The translations under genes were made by a program, and so were the position numbers. Of a stretch of 64,000 bases of DNA, positions 1-11,370 are shown one piece after another; positions within the stretch are counted from its first letter, which is position 1, and the number at the start of each line of letters is the position of its first letter. Where the stretch lies: the NCBI GenBank assembly GCA_019843655.1, contig JACDQD010000008.1, positions 13,736,442 through 13,800,441 of the forward strand, read 5' to 3'. The stretch is from Lethocerus indicus (taxonomy: Eukaryota > Arthropoda > Insecta > Hemiptera > Belostomatidae). Below the pieces are notes generated by a model. It was given only the letters and a program-made list of their open reading frames with translations. It was not told where the DNA came from and did not search any database.

Positions 1-668
1 CTTAAGTCCCTGTAAGACATAATTTTAATAAAAATAAAGCGGTGCTTGGAATAAAATTATTCAAATGATTAACCATGTATTGAGTGCAACTGGCTTCATT
101 CAAAATGTTGTCGTGGTGTTGCTATAACAACAGTCTCCAATTTCCAATAAATTATTTTGTTATTCACAAAAATAATTATATCATTTGATTACAAAATATA
201 ATGACTTATTTATTTTCCGTTTATTATGATCTGCACAAAATATATTCAAGAAATGTATACACTGTCCCTTCCTATACAGCTGTAAAGAGTTGTGTTTGAT
301 AATTCCAAACTGTTATCATACTTTACGCATATTTTATAACATTTTTAAAAAATTCAATTTATTATGTCATAAAAGCAACTCGAAAAGTTGCAATCGTGAA
401 ATGTTTTGAGATGTTTTTGCAACGTCAGGTTGGACAATTGCCATTGTTGCCCCAATGTCAACTAAACGTCATGAGTTTTCTAGATAACCAAATTACCTAA
501 CCGTTGGAACGTGTCGGGATGGTTACTTGGCCAGTAATATAGTGTCGTTCCTTCTGATTTTCATAAATTCATTCTGAATAATGGAAGCCCGATAAGGTTT
601 TTTTCTCAGACTTTTTTGTTTCTTCGTCTTGAAACACCTCATGTGACTTACATTGTAATAATATAGAA
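1..668. other. upstream region of the CANT1-type gene, no gene seen
   Basis: No coding segment is recognisable on either strand. The stretch at about 395-520 is less AT-rich than its surroundings and probably belongs to the promoter and 5' leader of the apyrase gene that starts at 669. An open frame on the minus strand across 523-756 overlaps the start of that gene and resembles nothing known. Confidence 0.4.
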
Positions 669-2202
669 ATGTTAATGAATTTAAAAGATTGGAAACAGGC
701 AGTGAGAACTCCGCCCGCCTACAGAGTCGGGAATAGCACTCTGAGGATACAGACACAGTTTGTAACCATCATAACTGTGGTTGGTTTCATAGCACTAGTA
801 GTCATATATAAGTCAGCAGATAGAAAAGAGGTGCAGAATGTCGTCTCCTATGGCTTACAGGACTTGGATAAAACAAATCTGGATTATGTTAAGCAGGTTC
901 AAGCAAATGATATTTCTCAAGATACCTACAATTCTACTTACCCCTTGACTCGGCCAATACAGGTGCATGATGCGCTTCAGTATAGGATTGCGATTGTGAC
1001 TGATTTAGATCATCTGTCGAGAAGTAAATTTGAATCAAACTCTTGGGTGAGTTATTTTCTCAAGGGTTACCTCCTCTGGACGCCTAGTTCTTACAGCGTA
1101 TCTATTACTTGGGACAAAGCTGGGACAACAACTTTGAAATCTACATATGGTCATTCTGGTCGTGGTATGGAGCTTTCAGAATTAGTGACATTTGATGGAC
1201 GATTAGTGTCATTCGATGATAGATCAGGAATAGTTTATATAATTGAGAAAGACAAAGTTTATCCGTGGGTTTTATTGTTGGATGGAGATGGGAAAGTCAA
1301 TAAAGGTAAGAACAAATCAATCATTGAGAAAAATTTGAAATTTTAATGTCCTTTATTAATTAAATAGTTCAATAGTCTGTTATATTTAAGAAAAACAGGT
1401 TTTTAAGTGGTTATTGGAAGTCAGTTTAATAACTGATATTAATATTAAAAGAAAACCAGAATACCCAAAAGTTGGTGTTTAAATCTTAACATAACATCTG
1501 TGCATTTGATAATATAATGCTTCAAATTTAAGAAGTAGTTACAGAAAATATTAAACTCCCATACCTCCTTAATATGTATACAGTAACAGAGAACTCAGTA
1601 CTATTTACTACTTATTATAATTCATTTGTTTAGGTTTTAAAACAGAGTGGGCAACTGTTAAAGATGAACATTTATATGTCGGAAGTATTGGGAAAGAGTG
1701 GACAACATCATCTGGTGAATTTGTAAATACCAATCCTATGTGGATTAAAATTATTAACAGAAGAGGAGAAGTCAAACATAGGGATTGGACTGAGAAATAC
1801 AAATCTCTTCGTTCCCGTTTAGGGATTGAATTTCCCGGTAAGTCATCCTTTTGCTTAAATAACATTATTACCCACTGAACAATTTTTTGGTAATATTTTT
1901 ACCTTTCCTTGCCCCAGGTCCATATTTCTGCTTGTGCATTTTAAAAACCATGTAATTAATTGTTTAAGCTAGTTTTTCTGGATAAGTTTGGAAGGATTTG
2001 TGAACACCCTAAGCTACTGAGGCTTCTAATCACATTCCTGATAATTTTAAAGTATGACAAAAGTGCATAACTGGAAGACCATAATTGTGCCTAAAATAAA
2101 TAGAGAACAAAGAAAGTATGAATATAGCTACCCATTACCCATTCACACACACATATACATAATTCAATTGTACTAAACATATAATTATTCTTTTTTTTTT
2201 TC

Positions 2203-2252
<50 letters not shown>

Positions 2253-3455
2253 ATTGTGTCTAATATCTAACATTTATTAAATGCATTGTCAAATAAAATT
2301 TAAGTATCTCTTTTATAGTTATATTAGTGACTCTAGGACATTTACTAAAGTTAACATAACGCTAACGTATTAATAAAAACTCATACTGATTATAATTTTT
2401 TTTTTAGGTTACATGCTTCATGAATCTGGTGTTTGGAGTGATGTACACAAAAAATGGTTCTTTCTTCCTAGAAGAATGTCGAAACAGCAATATAATGAAA
2501 ATGACGATGAAAGGATGGGAACAAATGTACTTCTTTGCACCAATAATGATTTTACAGATATACAGGTATTTATCAATTGCAGTAAATGCTATTATCTCTG
2601 AAGTGAATACACGGAATTTAATCACCCGTTGCTTTGTTGTTTGCCTGTAACAACTAGTCTATAAGTCACCACTGGGATCACAAGTGCAAATATAGCCTTA
2701 GTTGCTGGCTGCATTTAAAGACCAAAGAAAAATAAACGGAAGGGAATATATCTAATATTATGTTCCTTGAATTGGTTGAGTAATTGGGTTTAATAGCTTT
2801 TAGCATCTATTGCCTAGTGTTGTGTAGGCAAGAAAATAGGCTCAGGAATTGAGCCAATTATCACTGAGAATACTTAGTAGGTAGTAGCTTCATATAATCC
2901 AATTCCTTTGTTTGCTTTTTCTTTTTTTCTTGATTATTCATAAATTGTTCTCTGACATATTAAGAATCATTTCCTGTGGTTTATTTCATATCGTATACCA
3001 TGTGATAAAATTATTGTGCAATTAAGATTTCAATCTTGTAGGTAGAACATTAGAGAGAATAGTAAATTAAATTTTTGGAGCAACATGCAAAAATACACTT
3101 GTAATAGATGATTTATTTCTCCAAATTAGAACTATGTATAATGAATTTGTGAAGTTCAGCAAGTCCTTCCTTTCCGCCAGTATATATAAATAAATTTATA
3201 CACGAAAAATTAAATAAATATTTCATTTGTGTATTGTTTCAGGTTACTGAAATAGGTGAGGTATTACCAACTCATGGGTTTTCTAGTTTCAAGTTTATTC
3301 CAGGAACTAAAGATGAAGTAATAATAGCCTTAAAGACTTCCGAAGTTAATGGCATTACTGCATCATTTATCATGGCATTTACAATACATGGAAAAATTAT
3401 CATGGGTGAAACGAAAGTAGGAGACTTTAAATATGAAGGACTAGAATTCATTTAG
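669..3455 (+). CDS. CANT1: soluble calcium-activated nucleotidase 1 (CANT1-type apyrase)
   Basis: Four exons: 669-1305, 1634-1837, 2408-2565, 3243-3455. They join to 403 residues, close to the roughly 400 of animal CANT1. The family hydrolyses UDP, GDP and other nucleotides with calcium in the ER/Golgi; secreted members serve as salivary apyrases in bed bugs. Residues 31-47 form one hydrophobic segment behind a short basic N-terminus, so this copy looks like a type II membrane protein, not a secreted salivary form. Family landmarks seen in order: [47 protein letters not shown] followed by an acidic [17 protein letters not shown], and the C-terminal KYEGLEFI. The start at 669 is the first Met; a second Met two codons on would also serve. 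Intron 2 carries an (AT)n tract at 2205-2247. Assignment is secure by family resemblance; enzyme activity is inferred. Confidence 0.95.
2205..2247. repeat. (AT)n microsatellite in CANT1 intron 2
   Basis: Uninterrupted AT dinucleotide tract directly after a run of T. It lies between coding exons 2 and 3. Confidence 0.95.
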
Positions 3456-3531
3456 ATTTGATTATGTAAGGTTTGGTATTAATGAGTCATGATCAAAACT
3501 ACTTTACTATTTATTTAATTTTACTATATTT

Positions 3532-3535
<4 letters not shown>

Positions 3536-3590
<55 letters not shown>
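3536..3590. repeat. (AT)n microsatellite
   Basis: AT dinucleotide tract with one TG interruption near 3581, starting about 80 bp after the CANT1 stop codon, so probably in its 3' UTR. Confidence 0.9.
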
Positions 3591-4031
3591 ATAAGGGTGT
3601 ATTCATGTGTTCATTTATTTAAAAAAAAGTATTAGCTTATTTCAGAATAAGAGTACTTATTAGCTCCATGTATTTGTTGAAAAATTGGTTCTCCATAGGA
3701 AATTTATAGATATTCAATTTAGTACAGATTTAAAAGATAAAATTAGAAAATCCTACGTGCATATAAATGTCATTGTATGACTGTGATACTACTAACTAAT
3801 ATATACGTATTCTTATTTCCTAATAATCCTTTGAGATATATCCATTGTGAAAAATAGTTACTTTGTAAGTAAACCTGATAATAAGTAACATTGTTATTTT
3901 GAATGCACAACTTTTCTTGGCAAATATTAATTTTATACACTTACAGTACAGTATTTTTGTTTAATAATCAAAGTCAAAGTTAATATGTAATGAGAGTAGG
4001 TACAGAATATGGAGCAGTTGAAATTAGAGTG

Positions 4032-4090
4032 ATATCACTGGTATGGCTTAATGGTTAGAACCCTGCAGTACGGGGCAGACCCGAACTAGG
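4032..4090 (+). repeat. tRNA-like relic, possibly from a SINE head
   Basis: The segment TGGCTTAATGG at about 4044 fits the RNA polymerase III A-box consensus TRGYNNANNNG at every position and is followed by TTAGAACC as in a tRNA D-arm. A short CCC..GGG pairing follows, then a degenerate T-arm-like CCGAACTAGG. The B-box does not fit the consensus on this strand, and no amino-acid acceptor stem was found, so it is not a working tRNA gene. A decayed tRNA-derived SINE head is the best guess. Confidence 0.3.
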
Positions 4091-6666
4091 GTTTTTTAAA
4101 TTGAAATTTTAATAATTTTTCATGAATAATGAATAAATAGAGCTCCTAATTGTCCTACCTTGACAATAGTAATAATAAAATCAGTATAGTTTCATGTTAA
4201 TATTAGGTCAAGGTTACATCATTCTTTTACTCAGATTATATATTCTGATTTACAGTATATGTTATCATTATATCAATATTAGGTTCCTATTACATACATT
4301 TGAATTTTTGTTAGTGTGTATTTTGAAATTTAAAGACCTTAATTTGCATAAATTTCGTCCATAATATTATTCAGGAGTTTATTATTCCAGTGCTGTTGTT
4401 GGTTAAAGTGTTCAAAAATTACAATATAATATTTCCAAAATCTATAATTGTTCTTTTAATTGTAGAAAGGTATCTGAAAATTGACATTTGAAGGCGAGTA
4501 ATGTCTGGGTAGAACTGCAGTAACTTACCTAATTCTCAAGAGAAGATCTGGGTTGTTTATACATAACCCACATCTCTTCATATATACATAATCTATGTAA
4601 TGTGAAATAGCAACAAAGGATCCAGAAATATTTTTTGTAAGACTCCTTTTAATACAAAATTACAGATCAAATTACTTTTCATATGTTAATGAATACCATA
4701 GTTTGAATACTTACATCTCCAAAGTATAAAATTTAACAGTCAGATAAAAGTATAAAGTCCACAATAAATGTAAAGCATTCACAGTAATGTGTTTTATCAC
4801 ATTTTTAAGCATTGGCAGGTAAAGACAGATATAATGATTTTCTTTTAAATTGTTTTGAATTTATTGTTTGCTCATTGTGACAAATATGATAATAAATATT
4901 CATTTATTTCTATTTGTTCAATATTTTTCATAAGTTAGTGACTTATTTAATGTTTCATCAAATTTGCATGCATTTGCTCTAGAAATCAATGAGAGAAAAA
5001 TGGTTTATGATGCAGAAAAAGCTCATATGTATTATGCTTTTATGCTAAAGCAGTTATATTTATGATTCAACATTCCAAAATCTATTTATTTATGTGACAA
5101 AGTTGAACCCTAACTTAGAAGCAAGTTTCATTATTTATTAATAGCTTACTTGCCTTAACTATTATCCCATTATTTAAATGCATTTACGTGTTTTGAAGAT
5201 ATATCTACAGAATATAAAATCCAAAGAAAAGTAAACTGTGCTAGGTGCTGAAACATGAGGTCTTTAGACCAATCTTGGACCATTACAGTTTGTGATTGTA
5301 AATTGCTCAAAGTTCTGAATGAACACCATTTCAGGTTACATATCTGCAGTTTGTTTCAGGTGTGCACATTACAGCTAATCTGATTTTGTATTATACATAA
5401 AGGATTGTGTATCTCTACAAACTCTTTGTACCATTACAGATATATTTAATGTACATCAGTCATGAGTATACTATCTTGTCAAGGCAGACATTTAAGAACT
5501 TACTGTAACTTTCCCAATACGTAACATGTTTTATTGTATATTTATATACAAGAAACAAACAATTCTATGACCAGAACTTAGTTCTAATTTTGTAATACCA
5601 TTACAGAAATAAAAATGTATAAAGACATTAATTATTGATATTTCAAATGTCATAAAATCAGAAAATAATTGCAATAGGGAACACTGTATACTTTTATATA
5701 AAATACATTGGGTATAATAGAAAATGAATTTATTTTTATACAGTTTTATTAACCTAATGGTCTAGTATAAGAGATGAATAGTTTCTTCATTCATATTTAA
5801 TCAACAAACATGTAACTTATTTATATATTTTGTTATTGTTTGAACTAAATAATTGAGTCTGTGCCCTTATTGGTTTTAATGATGCTTTACCTTATTATAT
5901 ATGAATTTCAGATAATAAATAATGCATTTTAGGTTTTCTAGATGATTTTTAAAAAATAAATAGTATAAGGAGAAATTAAACATTTATCTTTTTTTGTATT
6001 TTTCTTATTAAGTGCAATTTGGCTTTGTTAACATTTAATTTTTAATCACACCCTTGCTTATTTAAATTTACATTAATTACTTAGGAACATGAAGAAACTG
6101 AGTTATGATAAAGCCAACATTTTATAGAGAACGATTAGCTAACACTTCAAAATATTCAATTGTGTATATATTTGATTTTCTTTTCTGTATTTCTTTTTTG
6201 AAGGGCATTTATGTATAGGCCTAATGAAATTAAATACCTTCATATCATATAACATTGAAGAGATTTGTTTCATCTAACAAATAAATAAATGATATTTTAA
6301 TAGAAGCTGACTTTAAATTTGTCATTCTATAAAGAATAACAATTCTAAATAAATAGAATAACAATACAATTTAATTTTCTAATCCTATAATTTTAGCTTC
6401 AGTATTAATAATATAGTATAGTTATGCTTTCCTGAATGTTAGGAGAGCTTAGACTGAATAACATTCATCGATGTAATATTATAAATTAACAATCTGTAGA
6501 GGCGGAAATTCTAAAATACGTTGCATTAACATTCCTCCAATATGTGGAAAATATTAGAAGTATTTATATTCACTTGTGCTAATTAATGGAATATAATATC
6601 ACGGCATCTGCACATCTTTTACAGCAAATAAATTAAATATGTACAAATATCTCATCAGAAAACAAG

Positions 6667-7019
6667 TTATTCATTTATAGCATTTTCTAAACATGTTATT
6701 AGAGATGAAATTTCCTTCAAATCCAGCTCTAGATGAAAATTGGTAACGTTACAATTTGTAGAGATATCCTCTGGTTCACATAATGAAATCACCAATTTAG
6801 TTAAAGGTTCCTGAATAGCAGTCAGGGAACTGCTTCCCATGATATACTAAAAACAAATTCCATCATCATAATCTATTCATTATTATGTAACAAACACGCA
6901 CATTATTATGTGTGCCACTATATAAATAGCATATTAATAATAATAAAACATATATTCAAGATAATATTTACTTTTAAACTCCAGTCAAAATCGACAACTT
7001 TCATTATATTCTCGTCCAT
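6667..7019 (-). CDS. COMMD6: COMM-domain protein, COMMD6-like
   Basis: Two exons read on the minus strand: 7019-6972 (16 codons) and 6846-6667, giving 75 residues. The protein is almost only a COMM domain: it opens with VVDFDW, the tryptophan signature of the domain start, and continues SLKYIMGSSSL, then a run ending ELDLKEISSLITCLENA, matching the COMM pattern of a beta strand and a final amphipathic helix. Human COMMD6 (about 85 residues) is likewise the family member lacking the N-terminal helical domain. COMMD proteins assemble into the Commander/CCC complex that recycles endosomal cargo. An in-frame stop lies about 70 bp upstream of the Met, with no other Met between, which supports a genuinely short protein. 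COMMD8 or another paralog with a lost N-terminus is the alternative. Confidence 0.8.
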
Positions 7020-7185
7020 GATGAAAAATACTAAGATAGTTAGCAAAAAGATATTACAACCTCCACTAGCGCATTTAATTTATTGAAATTCTAAATTTTA
7101 TAATACGAATAGGTTTTATAACCTTACTAAGTTGTCACTCGGTTATTTTTGGTTCGACTTCGATTATCGGAGTGATATTTATATA

Positions 7186-7246
7186 ATCGATATTGTACCC
7201 GTTTATATCGAATAAAAATATCGATAGGTAAGCGTTTATATCGATA
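7186..7246. promoter_or_regulatory. cluster of DRE-like TATCGATA motifs
   Basis: Two perfect palindromic TATCGATA octamers lie at 7219-7226 and 7239-7246, with a one-mismatch copy AATCGATA at 7186-7193 and a half copy TATCGAAT near 7206. TATCGATA is the DNA replication-related element bound by DREF and BEAF-32 at insect housekeeping promoters. The cluster is about 170-230 bp upstream of the COMMD6-like start codon, so it most likely belongs to that promoter. Confidence 0.65.
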
Positions 7247-7489
7247 ATGGATGTCCGTTGAATGGATTGAACAATTAATTTAGTTTCCTTTATTATTTCT
7301 GGGTATTAAAGTGGTAACTCAACTTCTTATGTACTAATCAGTAAAATATTCTATATTATACTGTACAACATATCAGCCGGGATAACAATGGTCATGGGTA
7401 ACGCAAAAATTAATTTCTGTAGTCTCTTTTTCCTGGGTATGTTAAGTTAACAGAAAAAACACTAAATTTAGCCCTTCCGTTTCAATGTA

Positions 7490-7905
7490 AAAATGAATAC
7501 TTCATGGAAAATGGTACTGTTCACAGATGAAAGCAAACTTACTTTATTTGGACTAGATAGTAAGGGAAAAATATAGAGAAAGAAGAATACTAAGCTGGGA
7601 CAAGTAAATTTAATATCTACAATAAAACAGCTGTGCACTTCCATGTGGATGCATGAGCAATGTAGGAAGGGAGAAATTAGTATTTATTAGGGGCATGATA
7701 GATCATACAGTCTATGTTGACATTTTAAGACAAAACTAGAAGCCATCAGTACAGGAATTGAGAAATGAAAATAATTCCATATTTTAGCAGGACAATATAA
7801 AACACTGCCATAAATATTATGCTGTGGCTAGTGTAATACTCCAAAATGACTAGCAATACCTCCCCCATTCATCTGAAATCAACTCCATAAAACACCTTTA
7901 GAGTG
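7490..7905 (+). mobile_element. decayed Tc1-like transposase fragment
   Basis: Conceptual translation with stops and small shifts recovers the order of Tc1-family motifs. WKMVLFTDESKLTLFG at 7505-7552 corresponds to the first part of the catalytic domain, with its Asp at 7526. QDN..KHCHK at 7788 corresponds to the QDNDPKHTS motif, carrying the second Asp. SSEINSIKHL at 7869-7898 corresponds to SPDLNPIEHLW before the third acidic residue. Several stop codons and changed motif residues show a dead copy. No terminal inverted repeats were found. It lies between the COMMD6-like gene and DPH7. Confidence 0.75.
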
Positions 7906-8322
7906 GTTGTAGTTCTATTGTAAATAAAAATGAATTATTGAATTATATATTTGAAGATGAAAAAAGTTACAGAAATAATACTGATACATAATTTTTATTT
8001 GAAGACCATTTTAATGCAAAATTCACACTTGTACCAATACTTTATTCTCAATGTGCATTTAGCAGACATATTTAAGAATGTTTCAGGACATTTTTATACA
8101 TTTAAACATTATTTGTTATTACAATATTTACTATACAGTCTATGTAAATATTTTTCAAGGAGATTTTATCTACAAAATACCAATAAATACCAATTTATAT
8201 GATCAAATGATATTTTACACATCCTCCATAAACACAATCTGTTATATTAACCATTCATATAACCCATACAAATGTCTATTTTAATACACAATAACTTATC
8301 TGCCTAATTAAACTTAAAAAAA

Positions 8323-9973
8323 TTAGTAGGTTAGAAAAGCAAGTGACAATTTGTGATCATAAAATGAACACATTGCTGTTAGAGCTAATTTTTTATTTTC
8401 TTCGGAGTCAACATTTTTGAACATATTCAAAATTTGTGCCTCATCTAAATGACACCAATCAATTCCATATGCAATACTGTCATGTTGTTTATAATCTGCC
8501 AATATCATATTCGTAGTACTGTCAACTGCCGTAAATCCATTGTACATGCAAGCAGCTAATAATTTATTTGAATCCTCGGGTTCCCATTTGAGCCTCCATA
8601 CTCCCCCACCAACATTGATATTGTCTGTAGGATGCCTCATGTTTCTTGTATCCCAATAACGTATTTCCTCATCATAACTGTAAATTGTATTAATAAACAA
8701 GTAACTGTTAGAAGGCAACAAAATTTTAAAACGTCATATATGTAATGTACACATTAAATTTAAAAATATTTACTTGGAAAATCCGATGTAGTTTTACATT
8801 TTAAGATTTCTTTACAATTGATATATTCAATGTTAATATCATAAACATTTTTCACATTACCAGAACTGTTGAAAGAAACAAATTATTTTCCCAGGAAATA
8901 TATTTACCTCCCAGTCACAAAAATGTGCTCTTTTTTTAGATTACAGTGCATACTCGTAACTCCAGATGAATGTGTTTTATTTGAATATATGGGTTTATCA
9001 GTAGAAATACTTATGTCATAAATATTCATTTTTGCATCATCACCTCCTTAAACATTTGGACAAAAAGAATTATTTAATATTACATAACCAATGCTCTCTC
9101 ATAGTATTAAGATTTGTAATAGAACCATTACAATATCGGAATAAATATGAAATCCATACTAAGACATAATTTTGATATGTAAATAATGGATTTTTTGTTA
9201 GTACCAGTGCACAAGATATTAGTGTTCCAGTAGTTATATGCTACTATCCATGCCTCAAAGTCATGTGATTTAACTCTTAATTTCTCAAAAAGGTCAGAGT
9301 TTCTAAATTGTAAGATAGAAATAAATCCTTCCGAGTCACTGACAGCTAAATGTACATCAGAGCTATCGTAAAGACCGGTAGACCAATCCAGAGAAAGTGA
9401 TAATATGGTATTAGATACCATTTCATACTTGCAGAGTTGATCAAGGTGTAGTGTTTCATCATCTGAAATTAAATTTAATGGACAGTAACCATTTAAAATA
9501 TTACGTTACTTTTTGGACCATAAATAATGAATACCTGAAGGAAATTACCAAAAAAGACTAACTTAACGTTGAATGAAGAAAATAGTATGGGAAGCAACAT
9601 GTTGAATTGGATAATACAAATAACATTTGGGCTAGAAAAATGATCTACCTTTTAGTTGAAATATGATAACTTCTCCAACTGAATTAGCTACTGCCAGTAA
9701 AATTTTATTTTCCACAATTACGTGTGCCCATTTGCAATCGAGAATTGCTGGAATGTGAATCTCTTGTAACAATTTCAATATTTCAGAATTATTCTTCAAC
9801 TGGAATAAATACAATTTACCAATCCTTTTATTATTTTTGTTTCCATCAGACCCAACTTCTAGCTGATACGTTCCACAGACAAAAATATGTCTGAAATTAA
9901 CAATAGGGCACCACTCTACACTGTCAGCACTGTAGATTGTGTCAAATTCAACTATTTTACTAAATTTTGCCAT
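8323..9973 (-). CDS. DPH7: diphthine methyltransferase DPH7 (WD-repeat 85)
   Basis: Four exons on the minus strand: 9973-9649, 9462-9205, 9043-8908, 8677-8323, joining to 357 residues. Despite the family name, DPH7 is the methylesterase that removes a methyl group from methylated diphthine on translation elongation factor eEF2 before the amidation step of diphthamide synthesis. The N-terminus (DTIYSADSVEWCP, then CGTYQLE) matches the DPH7 signature. The middle carries AILDCKWAH and EAWIVAYNYW. The next exons give GDDAKMNIYD, SGVTSMHCN and the WD blade SYDEEIRYWDTRNMRHP followed by GGGVWRLKW. The C-terminus has MCSFYDHKLSLAF, the family's last blade. It is shorter than human DPH7 (about 450) because loop regions are missing. 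No neighbour suggests an operon-like link; COMMD6 lies 1.3 kb downstream in the same direction. Confidence 0.93.
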
Positions 9974-11145
9974 TACAAGTAATTAATTTCCTGAAATAAA
10001 TAACGTAGTGATATTACATAAAACCAAAAACCTCTATAATTAAGAAATGTAAATATTTATTTTTTTATCTTTATTTGATGGGGCCAGCACATCAGTAGTT
10101 ATTACTTAACTGTACTATAAAAATTTAGTATTTAGTACATTTTATAACTACTTGCCACACTGCAGTAAGAGAGCACAAAGAAGACACAAGACAACATGGT
10201 AAGAAAAGGTAATGAGTGGGACTTCAACTGCAAAAAAAATTGAAATGTGCAGAACCTTTAATCCTTAATTAATAATAGAAATAAAATAATTCACATACTT
10301 AAATGTGTATGTGTTTCCTTTAAAACAAGGATTTTTTAATATGTATTTTTTTATCTGAAGCATCTGGTCAGTTCATTGTACTTTACAAGAAAGTATTACA
10401 TCACAAGGTTTATAATTACAACTAAAATGCCAAACAAAAAAAGAAACACCGTTTTATAAAATTCCTGAGTTTATTTTGTATAATATTACTGGTTATAACA
10501 AACACAACCTTTATCAAAAGTACATAATTTGTACACTGGCTCATATTTGAGGTAATCTAACAATTCATTGTAATTTATCCTTTAGACAAGTTATAAAAAA
10601 TATTCATACAATTTCAATACCCAAAGTGGATGTAATAGAATGTTGCCATTGACTATAAACAATGAGATAATTAAATAATATATCCTAATATACACATCAA
10701 ATCAATCATTGTTCATAGGTATAATATACATCTTACATAGCAACAAATACATGAACCTGCCAAAACATTTTAAATAACTGAAATGTGACACAAGTAAACA
10801 TTTTTAAATCTAACTTAATATAACAAATGAGATCTTATCTAATTAAACATATAATTGAATTCATTATAACATTGCTTTGGCCTGTTTATTAACTCAAAAA
10901 TTTGTATAGTAAAATATTAATAAATTAACTTTAAGTACTTTGACCTGTTTAAGTCTTTACCACATAGAAATAAATTTAAGGGAATGAGCAATATTTATTA
11001 AGTCACAAAAAATTCATTCTATTTTTACCTTTTATCCCCAAGTTTTCAACTTAATACTGTATAGAACAATAAATTAAATTGACTTCTGAAACAAATAGGA
11101 ACTTTTTTACACAAGACTCCTGAGACAGTGCAGTTATTGTTTATG

Positions 11146-11207
<62 letters not shown>

Positions 11208-11370
11208 GTAAGCACATTTTTATATTTCTAATGGAATCCATACTCATTTAAATATGAATTATAATGAGCAATCATACATATTTCACACCATTAATGATAT
11301 TACTATCAATAAATTGCACAGTAATAAAACAAGTGAAAATTGTTACATTTTTGTAGAACAGTTAACATGT
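9974..11370. other. spacer between DPH7 and CDK2AP homolog
   Basis: About 1.4 kb without a recognisable exon. The right half is probably the 3' UTR of the minus-strand CDK2AP gene; it includes an (AT)n tract at 11153-11205. The left end holds the DPH7 promoter and 5' leader. Nothing else is supported. Confidence 0.5.
11153..11205. repeat. (AT)n microsatellite
   Basis: Uninterrupted AT dinucleotide tract about 170 bp beyond the CDK2AP stop codon on the minus strand, so probably in its 3' UTR. Confidence 0.95.

Larger units (their letters stand above)
3456..6666. other. 3' region of CANT1 and intergenic spacer
   Basis: About 3.2 kb of AT-rich DNA without recognisable exons on either strand. 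It contains the tail of the CANT1 transcript, an (AT)n tract at about 3536-3590, and a tRNA-like relic near 4032-4090. Nothing else could be supported. Confidence 0.6.

Noticed and set aside
5278..5606. Three copies of CCATTACAG within 330 bp
   Set aside because: Spacing is irregular and flanks differ; likely chance in low-complexity DNA.
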